64,000 nucleotides of DNA. Source: Exobasidium rhododendri (taxonomy: Eukaryota; Basidiomycota; Exobasidiomycetes; Exobasidiales; Exobasidiaceae). The notes under the pieces are model-generated. The model worked only from the letters and a program-made list of their open reading frames with translations. It searched no databases and had not been told where the DNA came from. Below, piece after piece: positions 33,102 through 43,000 of this stretch (its first letter is position 1; every line of letters begins with the position of its first letter). The translations under genes and the position numbers were made by a program. The stretch covers positions 2,790,001 through 2,854,000 of the forward strand of contig CP110631.1 in NCBI GenBank assembly GCA_026210745.1, written 5' to 3'.

Positions 33102-35957
33102 ATGCACTTCAAAGATATCAGACTATCTCGTCGTGGCTCTTTTGAAGTGTCTAGTGGTAGCAGGCCAAGTACACCAGGCGAAGGAAAGAACGGAAGACGT
33201 GGCCGCTCCTCTTACAGATCGCCAGATTCTCCTAGTATGAACGATGGACCTGTAGAAGCAGAACTCAGCGGGAGGCAGCCGAAGCGATCAAACAGCTTTG
33301 GGCTTGGACTTGGTGGTCTGCAATCATTGGCGAATGGAATGTCAAGAGCAGGAGAGTCGTTCTCGAGAAAGCAAGCTGGGCAAGCGAGTAGCGATGGAAC
33401 CAAGACGCCTCCAATGATACATTCTGGAGCAGCAACAGCAAGCAATGTAATTCCGATGGGCCCACCAACCTTACCGGACTCTTCTCATTTGGCTCAATTT
33501 TCACTCAAGCTCAGTGACTTGGTGAATAAATCATTTGTGCCTTGCACTGGAGTCGCTTTACCGTCCACACCCAGCAGCGGCGTACTAGCGGGTGCGGCAA
33601 AGAATGCGGCGGCAATGACTTCGGTTGGAGGTGCTTCTGCAATTCCAGCCCTTTCGACAATTCAATACGAAGGCAAGAAGCTACCGAGCAAGGCCATGGT
33701 GGTGGACATTGCAAAGACGGTAGTGAGAGAATTAGAGTATTCTTCTGCGGTGGATCCTTATCTCTTGCGAGCAGTGTCACGTTCAGCACTCAAGGCATTG
33801 ACCCTGTTCGCCAACCGAATCGATTCGCTTCTCGTCCCGCCTTCGAAAGACAGTTCGGTCGCATTCGTTCCTTCGACGTCCAAAGAAGGTGTTCATCTTC
33901 CAGCAAGTTTGGAATTCAATCTAGGTCTCGTCACACTGGAATGGATCGTAGAGGATGCGCTGGAACGATGCATCGAAGGTCCCCCTGGTTCACAAAACGA
34001 GGGAATGCCCCACTTTGTCTCCGAGATTCTCACTCCTGTTCGCAAGAAGATGGAAGGCACGATCCTTCACGTCATACAACCTTTGATAAGCAGCGTCAAG
34101 ACTTCCTTTACTCAATGCTTGTTGAAAGCAGTTCCCAAACCATTCTCCAGCTTTGAGCTCGGCTTGTCCCCTGTCACTTCCATCACTTCGCCTCTCATCG
34201 AAGCAGGACCGCTAGCATCCTCCGGGATCTTGACGCCCGCCAGCACGTCTTCTTCTTCTGCTGCTGCTGCTTCCTCCTCCTCTTGGCTACGCGAATTGGA
34301 AGGGAGATTGGAGGGAAATCGGCGACTCTTGATCCCTCGAATAGAAGAACGTTGTGGTCAGGATGGCGAAGGCTGGTTTATCTCCGTAGCTATACATGTG
34401 ATCTGGAAAGGATTGTTCATCTTGACGAGCCGAACGATGCCGATGTCTTCGAATTGGACTTCAAGTCATCCTGTCGTAGCACCAACTACCGTCAGTCACC
34501 TCATGGCTGCTGATGCAAGCAAGAGAAGCCCCAGTCCGGCGCAATTGACAAATGCCTTGAAGAGCGTAAGCGTAAAGCCTAGAAAGTTGTCAGGTGCAGA
34601 GACACCGTCTGGGCTTGCAACACCGTCCCATGTGTCCATCCTGACGGCTTCTGCCAAAGCTACTATTCATCAAGTGCAGGAGCTTCAAGCCTTTGAAAAG
34701 TTGATACTCAAGTTTGCAACTGGCTTTCAACCGTCTCACGCCAAATCGACCACTACCACTGCTACTTCTTCCTCTTCGCAAGTAGGAAGGGAGAACTCGG
34801 ACACTTCTGACGAGGAAGACGATGACGACGATGACGAAGATGAGTTGGCCAGGGCAGCTCTTGCAGAAGCACTTCAAGCGATCAAGAGCACTATTCTCGT
34901 CGTTCAGTACTTGGAAACACACCCAGAGGCAACCTTGGAGGCCATCATGTCACACAAGGATCGATCTCATACTTGCGTTCTGCCGATCGAAGTCATACGA
35001 GCTGTCAAAGCGATTCCTCATCTCTTGCTTTTGCATCTTGTCTACGCTCGAATGCCAACTCATTTGGCCAGCTTTGCGTCTGTGATCGCAGAAGGGGGCC
35101 ACCGATCAGAAGCCATCATTCCATCTCCACCTGGTGTCTTTGGCTACACTTGGATGGAATACGAGCGTGCCATTGCTGGCTTCGCAGGAGGGCAAAGTTG
35201 GGCGTACGCACTGGTGGACGCCTGGAAGGAAGACATCAGGGAAGCCAATGAGTCACTAGACGTAAGGTCGAAAGCAGTGATGAAGCAGAAGGTGGACAAG
35301 GAAGTCCACCAAGACCTGATCAAAGCGAACAGCAACGATGCTCATCATGAAAATGGCGATGGTGCAAGCACTCAGGAAGAGATCACACTTCGAAGGACTG
35401 CGAGCACAAGAAGCACCAGTGACAGTTCCGATTCTATTCCGGAGAACATGACGGCATCTGCTCCTACATTGGATCGAGAAAAGGCGAAAGTGGTGGCAGT
35501 GACTTCCCATCCAAGCTCACTGACAAAGCCCTCTACATGGTCAACGTTGAGGCTGTCCAAAAGAGGAACATCTCGTATGAACGAAGTAGAAATCGACCAT
35601 CGTGGCGCGCCACCCTCACCGGATGAATCACCCCCTCGCTCTCCGTACACTGGCCCAGTTGGTCCGAGTACGAGTAGGAGTGGTGAGACTTCCACTACAA
35701 AGACGAAGCGATTCTGGAAAGCAGCACAATCATCTCAAAGCCAGTTCAACGGTGGATTCCACCTGACAAATGTCGGTCGAGCAAGGGCGACTTCACCGAG
35801 TAGTAAACACACCTCCCATGCCACCACTCAGACGTCTGGCATCACAGAAGAGGAGCGCATACAAGAAGAGATTCGGCTGGAAAGAAAGGGTATTCAATTG
35901 CTCGAAAGGGCAATCTACGTGGTAGAGGGCATTCGAAAGCCTGCGCCGGGCACCTAA
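33102..35957 (+). CDS. Uncharacterised 951-residue protein
   Basis: Not recognised. Single exon. The N-terminal 160 residues are Ser/Pro/Gly-rich with basic patches (SRRGSFEVSSGSRPSTPG). A better-ordered, probably helical region follows (KAMVVDIAKTVVRELEYSS, VDPYLLRAVSRSALKALTLFANRIDSLL, SLEFNLGLVTLEWIVEDALERC, ILHVIQPLISSVKTSFTQCLL). Mid-protein is an acidic run (SDEEDDDDDDEDELA) before ALAEALQAIKSTILVVQYLETHPE. PSPPGVFGYTWMEYERAIAGFAGG looks like a conserved core. The C terminus has KTKRFWKAAQSS and a charged helix EERIQEEIRLERKGIQLLERA. No catalytic motif, membrane helix or signal peptide is visible. It is long, intact and clearly coding; it may be a lineage-restricted fungal family. Confidence 0.75.
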   Translation: MHFKDIRLSRRGSFEVSSGSRPSTPGEGKNGRRGRSSYRSPDSPSMNDGPVEAELSGRQPKRSNSFGLGLGGLQSLANGMSRAGESFSRKQAGQASSDGTKTPPMIHSGAATASNVIPMGPPTLPDSSHLAQFSLKLSDLVNKSFVPCTGVALPSTPSSGVLAGAAKNAAAMTSVGGASAIPALSTIQYEGKKLPSKAMVVDIAKTVVRELEYSSAVDPYLLRAVSRSALKALTLFANRIDSLLVPPSKDSSVAFVPSTSKEGVHLPASLEFNLGLVTLEWIVEDALERCIEGPPGSQNEGMPHFVSEILTPVRKKMEGTILHVIQPLISSVKTSFTQCLLKAVPKPFSSFELGLSPVTSITSPLIEAGPLASSGILTPASTSSSSAAAASSSSWLRELEGRLEGNRRLLIPRIEERCGQDGEGWFISVAIHVIWKGLFILTSRTMPMSSNWTSSHPVVAPTTVSHLMAADASKRSPSPAQLTNALKSVSVKPRKLSGAETPSGLATPSHVSILTASAKATIHQVQELQAFEKLILKFATGFQPSHAKSTTTTATSSSSQVGRENSDTSDEEDDDDDDEDELARAALAEALQAIKSTILVVQYLETHPEATLEAIMSHKDRSHTCVLPIEVIRAVKAIPHLLLLHLVYARMPTHLASFASVIAEGGHRSEAIIPSPPGVFGYTWMEYERAIAGFAGGQSWAYALVDAWKEDIREANESLDVRSKAVMKQKVDKEVHQDLIKANSNDAHHENGDGASTQEEITLRRTASTRSTSDSSDSIPENMTASAPTLDREKAKVVAVTSHPSSLTKPSTWSTLRLSKRGTSRMNEVEIDHRGAPPSPDESPPRSPYTGPVGPSTSRSGETSTTKTKRFWKAAQSSQSQFNGGFHLTNVGRARATSPSSKHTSHATTQTSGITEEERIQEEIRLERKGIQLLERAIYVVEGIRKPAPGT

Positions 35958-36246
35958 GAGCGCTCTCTTCTCTTCTGATCTCGCATTCTTACCCTTAGTC
36001 CTCTTCCCCATCTTTCCGTCCTAGCTTGCCCGTTATCATCCATTCCCTGTCAAGCCCCCTCAGTGTACAACAAAACCTAATAGACGCATTTCGATTTCAG
36101 ACTCGGAAGTAAGGCCTTCTCAACTAGCTTTCAAGGTTTCAATTTCTGACAAAGGTGTTTTATGAAAGGAGATGTACACAGAGATGGAAGTGCTGAACAA
36201 GGACCATCTCTACAGTCCAAAAGAGTCCAGATAGTCGGCATCGAAC

Positions 36247-36847
36247 TTAGGCTCGTGCAGTAGGGGGGACAGCACCACCACCTTGAGCACCTGCAGCAGC
36301 AGCTTGTTGTTGAACTTGAGCTACAGCAGGGTTGATCTTCTTTCCATCTTTGGTGAAACGAATGCGAGGAGGTGGGGCACGGTTACGTCGGCTGATGGTG
36401 GGAAAAAGCAAAAGAACCATTGTTAGAGGTCGAGCCCGAAAGAAATGATCCTGTGTTCCACCCCAGATTCAACTCACCCAACACGACTTCGTACTCGGAC
36501 AATGTGAGCGTGGATTGCACAAGAGACACAGTAGACCAACTTGATGTACAATTTAGGGAGGGCGTACTCTGTTAAGGACGTAAAGATATCATTCGTTTTG
36601 CGAGGATCAGTATTGACGACCAACGACTTATCAGACCGCTCCCATCAACACGCTGGCCCCACTCACCGTTGTATACGGAAGCGTCGGAAATATCACGAAC
36701 GGCAGCGCTCTCGACGATGTTTCGAACAGTGAATCTCTTGATGGCCTTGTCCTTGGGGCAAGCTCGAGCGCAATTACTGCATCGAACGAAGGCTACTGAT
36801 CCTCGTCCGTGCTTTGATCTTCCATTGTTTCTTCTCTTCTTTGTCAT
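36247..36847 (-). CDS. RPS26: 40S ribosomal protein S26 (eS26)
   Basis: Small-subunit protein near the mRNA exit channel. Minus-strand exons are 36667-36847, 36478-36568 and 36247-36391, 138 residues. [16 protein letters not shown] is the family start. The zinc-site cysteines are in [19 protein letters not shown] and [19 protein letters not shown], and [16 protein letters not shown] follows across the second intron. The tail is Gln/Ala/Gly/Pro-rich ([14 protein letters not shown]-like), longer than in yeast. It is divergent from RPL12 with a 417-bp shared upstream region. Confidence 0.96.
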
Positions 36848-37264
36848 GTTGGGCAGTCGATGTGGTGATGATGATGATGGTTTCCGTAGATTTTCAAGTC
36901 TTACTTGCCTACACCCTGTCTCTCTCTCTCTCTCTATTCTCGATGCCGCTGCTACTACCTTAGGCGAGGAGCTTAATAGAAAGAAAGCGTGAAGAGAACC
37001 GCACGCGCACGTGTCGACAGTGAAAACAAACTGCGGTTCAGGTTGTGTGGACACGGCAAAAGGCCACCCTCCTCTTGCGCGTCGAAAGAGGGGTGGGCAA
37101 AATCAGAACTAGCAGGCTTCTCGCCCTATTAGAGTCCCCTCTGTATCGAATAGCGTGCGCGGTCTGGGTGATTGAAATTTAGAAGTCGTCTTGTCAAAGC
37201 TTCTCTGTTACAAGTATACTTTCCTTCTCTTTTTGACGTACTCACCAAGTAATCGACAAGCAAG
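36848..37264. promoter_or_regulatory. Bidirectional ribosomal-protein promoter, RPS26 / RPL12
   Basis: 417 bp between two divergent ribosomal protein genes, one for each subunit, so shared control is likely. It contains a (TC)n run at 36919-36935 and pyrimidine tracts just upstream of RPL12 (CTTCTCTTTTTG). Confidence 0.6.
36919..36935. repeat. (TC)n microsatellite
   Basis: Uninterrupted TC dinucleotide run in the RPS26/RPL12 promoter; read on the minus strand it is GA-rich and lies about 75 bp upstream of the RPS26 start. Confidence 0.8.
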
Positions 37265-37943
37265 ATGGCGCCAAAGATCGACCCCACCGAAATTAAGATC
37301 ATCTACCTGCGAGCCGTAGGTGGTGAAGTCGGTGCTTCATCTGCACTTGCTCCCAAGATTGGACCTTTGGGTTTGGTGAGTGATGGAAATGGGTGCTAAA
37401 GATGTGCCGTGTATGTAAGGGCCTGTTTCTGACGTTGGTGGGCCGTACGTGCCTTCAATCTTACCTTAGTCACCCAAGAAGGTCGGAGAAGACATTGCCA
37501 AGGCCAGTGGTGACTGGAAAGGTCTACGAGTCACTGTGCAATTGACTGTTCAGAATCGTCAAGCTCAAGTCTCCATTGTCCCCGCTGCCAGTTCGCTCGT
37601 GATCAGGGCACTCAAGGGTAAGTGGTCGCTCATGCGTCCTTCTACAAGTTACATGGAGACATTTCAGCTCATCCCTCTCCTCCCCTTTCGGCCATTGTAT
37701 ACAGAACCTCCTCGTGACCGAAAGAAGGTCAAGAACATTGCACACTCGGGAAACATTCCTCTAGACGAGATCATCAACATTGCACGAACAATGCGATTCA
37801 AGTCACTTGCAAAGGAATTGAGCGGAACAGTCAAGGAAATTCTCGGAACATGTCAATCAGTTGGATGCACAGTTGATGGTCAACCAGCCCACGATATCAT
37901 TGATGGAATCAACGACGGTGAGGTTGAGATTCCCGAAGAGTAG
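37265..37943 (+). CDS. RPL12: 60S ribosomal protein L12 (uL11)
   Basis: Large-subunit stalk-base protein contacting the GTPase-associated rRNA. Exons are 37265-37375, 37470-37617 and 37705-37943, 165 residues, the usual length. Signature text: [39 protein letters not shown] across intron 1, [19 protein letters not shown], then [14 protein letters not shown] and [18 protein letters not shown]. Both introns keep phase. It converges on WDR89. Confidence 0.97.
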
Positions 37944-38282
37944 GCGAATCAATCTTTTCCCCCGAAACACAATAAGGAGGAGAGAAACGTTTTGTCGTCG
38001 TTGCACCTTTCCAAGCACCGAAAGAGAGGGAAAAGTGCAAGGCTTTATTCAGTTGGTTTGAAGCAGTGAAAAGGGGGAGAAAGGCAGTCTGTTCTCTCAT
38101 CGGATTTCATGTTTCTTTGTACGTTGCGGGCTTTCATGCATTAAGATCTCTTTCATCATTCTAACGTTCAAAGGTAGAAGAGCACGCTATACAGATTAAG
38201 AGGAGTTGCCGACGGGTGATAGCATGATGGGAGCAAAAGTGGTAGAGGGAGAAGATAGTAGAAATGATGGTATTACTTAAGC
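37944..38282. other. Convergent 3' region RPL12 / WDR89
   Basis: 339 bp between converging stop codons, purine-rich on the plus strand. No gene seen. Confidence 0.45.
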
Positions 38283-39583
38283 TTAGTAAGGTCTGTATGA
38301 CGTTCGAGCTCTTTCTTCCTTGACCGCTCCAGTTGACCTGTCTTGTTTTGAGGTTGCATTTGGGAGCAGAACCTCAGGCGACGAAGCACCTAGTCCAGTC
38401 AATTGCCAGGCACAGATTTGACCATCTTCAGCGCCAGTGAAGAGGCACTTGTTGTCCAAGTCCCACAAAACACTTCGAACGATCTCGGAGTGTGCACCTG
38501 TCAAACGACAATGTATTGTCCAGTCCTTTCCAGCCTCATTAGGAATCTCAATTAGAGCCGTCGAGCCATCTTGATTGCCGCAAAAGAGGCCTACGCTGTC
38601 TTTGCTTTGAATTAGTCTGCTGTCGGCACTTGCATCGATCGCAAATTCCGTCTTCCAGTCTGGCGTCATGAGGACCTCTCCCATCCGCACATCTTGTGGC
38701 GCCAGGACTTCCTCCCATCCGTCTGCTTCCCAGATGCCGATTGTTTGCATGTCACTTACACTCCAGAACGCACCGATTGCAGGCAGATCAGAGCTGAGGA
38801 TATCTTCCCCTTCCAGCTCTGCCCTGGGCCGAATAGCGGACGAACCACCCCAGCCAATCCTGGCGACACTGGACCCCGTATTGATGACCCCAAGCACAGA
38901 ATCGTCCTCATCCGTCTTACGCACATCACTGACCGCCACCAAGGAGTCGCTTGATGCTGACAAGAGTACAGACGGTATCGTTGGATGAAACGATAACGAT
39001 GTGATGTCGTCGGAATGTGCTTCCACATAGCTCATCACTGGTTTGGAGGCCTTTCTCAAGTCCCTGCAGAAGTAAATTCTAGCTGGTCAATTCAGAGCAG
39101 TCTGGCTGCACTGATCCCTTCATCGTGCACTCACCAGATGTCTATCGCCGCATCCACACCTTGTAGCTCTGTCCCAGCTGCCACAAGATTGTCCCTTGCG
39201 GCTAGTGAAAGATAGGGAGCTCGAGATGGTCCAGCCAGACTGGCTTGCTCCTTGTCATCTCTTGAATCCCAGTGGCCTACGACACCGTTCCGTCCTGAAG
39301 CCATGTAGCCCTGCGTCGTTGAAATCAGGCATGTACAGTCACCACCTCGTTCCCACTTCACCTCCGTTTGTGTCGAAAGCGTAGACTTGTCATGATAGCG
39401 AAAGAAGCCATCATCAGAGTACGAGAGTAGTGTTGCATCCGAAGCACTGATCAATTGCGTCACATAGGGTACCTTTGCTTTTATAGACAAAGAAACGGAA
39501 GCCGCAGGTCTGAGTCGATTTACAATGGAAGGTGACACCGCTAGACTTTGCCTGCGAGACCCAAAATCAAAGGCGAGATCCAT
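38283..39583 (-). CDS. WDR89: WD repeat protein WDR89-like
   Basis: WD40 propeller protein of the WDR89 family; molecular role poorly defined. Minus-strand exons are 39135-39583 and 38283-39063, 409 residues. The splice (ATC TG|G GAC) restores IDIWDLRKASKP. Family-typical text: VEAHSDDITSLSFHPTIPSVLLSASSDSLVAVSDV, followed by the acidic DEDDSVLGVINTGSSVARIGW and later TGAHSEIVRSVLWDLDNKCLFTGAEDGQICAWQL. Earlier blades show LSYSDDGFFRYHD and YMASGRNGVVGHWDSR. It is divergent from the formin. Confidence 0.87.
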
Positions 39584-40041
39584 GATGATCCCACGTCCGC
39601 TTATGCTCTAGACTGGGCAGAGAATGGCAGCGTCATCGACGCACACACGCTAATAAATTTCCTTCCCAATTCTGGTCCTCTACAGTAGTAGAGTGGTAAA
39701 ATCTCAGCTTAATTAGCTTTCGTACGAGAGGAATTAGACGCACTCAGGGGAAATTAGCATCCTATGGAGGCCAAACAACATCCTTGGCTTGAAGCTTGTT
39801 CAGGCTAAGCATACCATCAACAGGAAAACCCTGCATTCATCAACGAGACGACCACTTACGACCCCTTACGAACACGTACGACCACTTACGAAATAGAACG
39901 ACACGACACAAACACGACATTGAACGAATACACCTACCCCGACCTTTACCTTTTCTTCCCCTCCCCCTTTCTACGATCAGGCGCAAAGTAATTGAATGAG
40001 AGGACCGCACCACTGACAGCATTCAAAGGGCAGAGCTCCTC
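39584..40041. promoter_or_regulatory. Bidirectional promoter WDR89 / formin with a 14-bp direct repeat
   Basis: 458 bp between divergent starts. The sequence ACGACCACTTACGA occurs at 39848-39861 and again at 39878-39891, 30 bp apart. The surrounding sequence is rich in ACGA and TTACG words. It lies 150 to 195 bp before the formin start and could be a repeated factor site. Confidence 0.5.
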
Positions 40042-43000
40042 ATGTCGAGCGCAGTAAACCTGCTTCAGGTCCTTCTGCCAGACTCTATCTCTATACTATC
40101 ACTCTCCATTGCCATTGATGGCGGGCGCCAACCAACAATATCAGATATCATATACTCCTTGCTCTCTGATCAAGGCAATTCGCTTCTTCTCTATAGCGTC
40201 TTTGGGAATCATTTCGATCCTGATAGCATAGCAAAGAACTTTCAAACTCAGGAGTCATGGTGGATCGACGGCAAGGGTATAGCTTGGGCAATCCAAATAG
40301 TCGAAGTCTCTCAGACAAACAAAGAATGGAGCCAAGAAGAGCTCGACAGCCTCGGTGATGGCCTTGTTCCCCTCTCGACACCCGTCTTTCCCTTTCTGAA
40401 CGCTCTGCTAAGCTCCGATACAGATGGGACGCTCAAGCCATCACATACATCTCTTCATGCCGCGGCGAATGGGTTGCTTGAGGAAGCATCCCCTTCGGGC
40501 TTCACCGACTTTGCTCTCTCCTCTCATTTGCACACTCCAAGGCTTCGGCTTGTATGTGGTGCGCCTGGCTTAGCTGTTCGTCTCCGCTTTGCCCACATAC
40601 CAGAGGTCTACGATGGGTGGGATGGGAAGATCATGTACCTGCCTGCTCCTTGGGATGGAATTGGTCCTGCTAGCGGTGCAGGAACAAGAGCTTCGGAAGT
40701 AGTAGAAGCTATCTGCGAAGAGATGGGGATTAGAAGGGTGGTTTTGCAAGGCAGCAAGAGTGCTCGAGTGGAGTATGCGTTGGCGGATGTCGTCACATTA
40801 CAAATTTCAATGCCACCTCCTCCGCCTTTGAAGGGTCAAGTCTCCTTACCTGAACACTTACTCACTTTACCTGGACTTCCAGAATCATACCCAGCTTTAT
40901 ACTTTACCATTTCTGCAAATTGGCTTACTCGACTAGGCACAGTGGCTCTTGGCTTCTCTAAACATGCTCGCAAGAATCTAACGTCTACTGCAGCCCTCAA
41001 GGTGGATAGCAGTCACACGAAAGACGCTAGTGAAAAGGTCACTTTGGGTGAAAGAGCTGGCATGTTTGGACTATGGGGATCAGGTAGCGTCAGAGGGATT
41101 GCTGCCGCTCCTGTTTCAGCAAAGCTCTCGACTGGAGATGTAGATTTGGATGCGCTTGCGGATCATCCTCTGAATGATGCAGAGGAAGACCCTAGGAATA
41201 GTGACACTCTCAAAGGCGCTTCATCTTCCACTGTCGACGACGCAGTAAATGCAAAGGAAAGAAAGGATGGAAGAGGGATGAGAAGCGTGCCAAGTCATAC
41301 GGCGACGGCTCGATTGAGTAGGATGTTTGAAGGATGGATTAGCTCGTCTGATTCCTTCGACACAACCTTGACACCCGACACAGCTATCAGAGCACAGGCA
41401 ATCACTCGACCTTTGAGCATTAGCGGACCCGTGGAACTACAGGTAGAAGTAGCGAGGACCAAGTCTATTTCTTCGCCTATCCAGTCGCCTGTTGACTGGT
41501 CTACTGCTAATAGTGAAGGGGTTGGCAATCTCGAAGAGCAGTTCGAAGATCTGATGCAAGAACTGGCCATCAAAGGAAGTAGTAGGGCAGCGATGCTGGC
41601 TATCCCAGACGATCGAAAGCGCTTCTTGATAGCTCAAAATGAAGCAGCAAAGACTCCAGCAAGCAAGATGAAGAGTACAACTAGCCCTCAACTCACGGGC
41701 ACAGCATCCAGCTGTCAAAGCAGTGGTAGCCTGGCCGATACACTCAGCAGAGCGAGTACAGCTTTGGCGTGGGGCAATCGGTTCAGCATGGCCAGCTTCA
41801 CCAGTTGGTCAGGCGATGACCCTACCGCATCGACGAGTAGTCCACCAACAAGTTCCAGCGCAAGAGAGAGTTTTTCTAGCAGCAAGATTACCAGCGTCGG
41901 AACAGACAGTGACGGAGGAGAATCTATCAAACCGACTGCGACTGGGGCGAGCGGCGGTGGTCTGTGGTCCAGTTGGTGGGGTACAAATTCAGATGCAATA
42001 GAGAAGGACGATCCAGCATACTACTCCAGGAGCATCTCTTCTGGCAAGATGACGAGAAAAGAGCTGGTAAAGATTCTCATGAGCCTTCGTGTTACCTTGA
42101 GTTCGGCTAAATTGGTTTGGATCTCTGCTTTCCTTGATGAGAAAGGTCTGGAAGCACTGGAAGCATTGTTGCAAGTAGAGACGCTACCCTTCATTAATGG
42201 CAACACGATCGACCTGAAAGAGATGAGCGACGTCATTCTCAGCGAATCGGTCAAGTGCCTTCGAACCCTGATGAACACGGTACCCGGCTTCAACAGAGTC
42301 CTCTTGCAGCCTCATCTAATCAACTGCATCACCTACTCTCTCAAGGCACCATCTTTTAAACTTCGTAGCCAGGTTGCCGACTTATTGGCGGCGCTTTGCG
42401 TGTTGAGTCTGAATGATGGTCATCGTCTCGTCTGCGCTGCACTTTCCGAACTAAGACTGGCAGCTGGGCAACGCTACCGCTTTGGCTTCTTAGTCGACAG
42501 TCTTTCGGTAGAAGTTCATTCAGATGATTTGCCTTCATTTCACACCAGCGAAGAGATGGAAGAAGCGGCTCTATGGGAGTATCGTATTTCTGCACTGGTT
42601 CTCATCAACGCATTGACAAATAGCCCGGAAGATATAGAAGAGAGGATTGGACTGAGAGATGAATTTACTCGAAGAGGACTCAACGAGATCATGGTAGCAC
42701 TGGGTTATGTAGATCCACCGGAAGCCATCTTAGATCAGATTCGCGTGTACGATGAAGAAAGGCAAGATGACCTGGACGACATTCACGAAAGAGCCTTGAA
42801 CAGCACTGCAAGCCTTTGCCAGGATCATCAATTTGGTGAAGCCGGAGACATCTTGAAGAAAGTCGAATCCGACTTCTACCCAAAGGTAGTTGATGTTCTG
42901 CGTGGATGCAATCAGATCATTGAAAGGGATGTGGATCATCAGTTCCGAAGTGACTTGTTCTTACTCGTGGAGAAGTTCCTACTTCAATGCGCTACCATGA

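Noticed and set aside
37376-37469. Possible C/D box snoRNA in RPL12 intron 1 (GTGATGG and CTGA words)
   Set aside because: The C box is imperfect, there is no terminal stem or convincing rRNA guide, and the GTGATGG overlaps the splice donor region.
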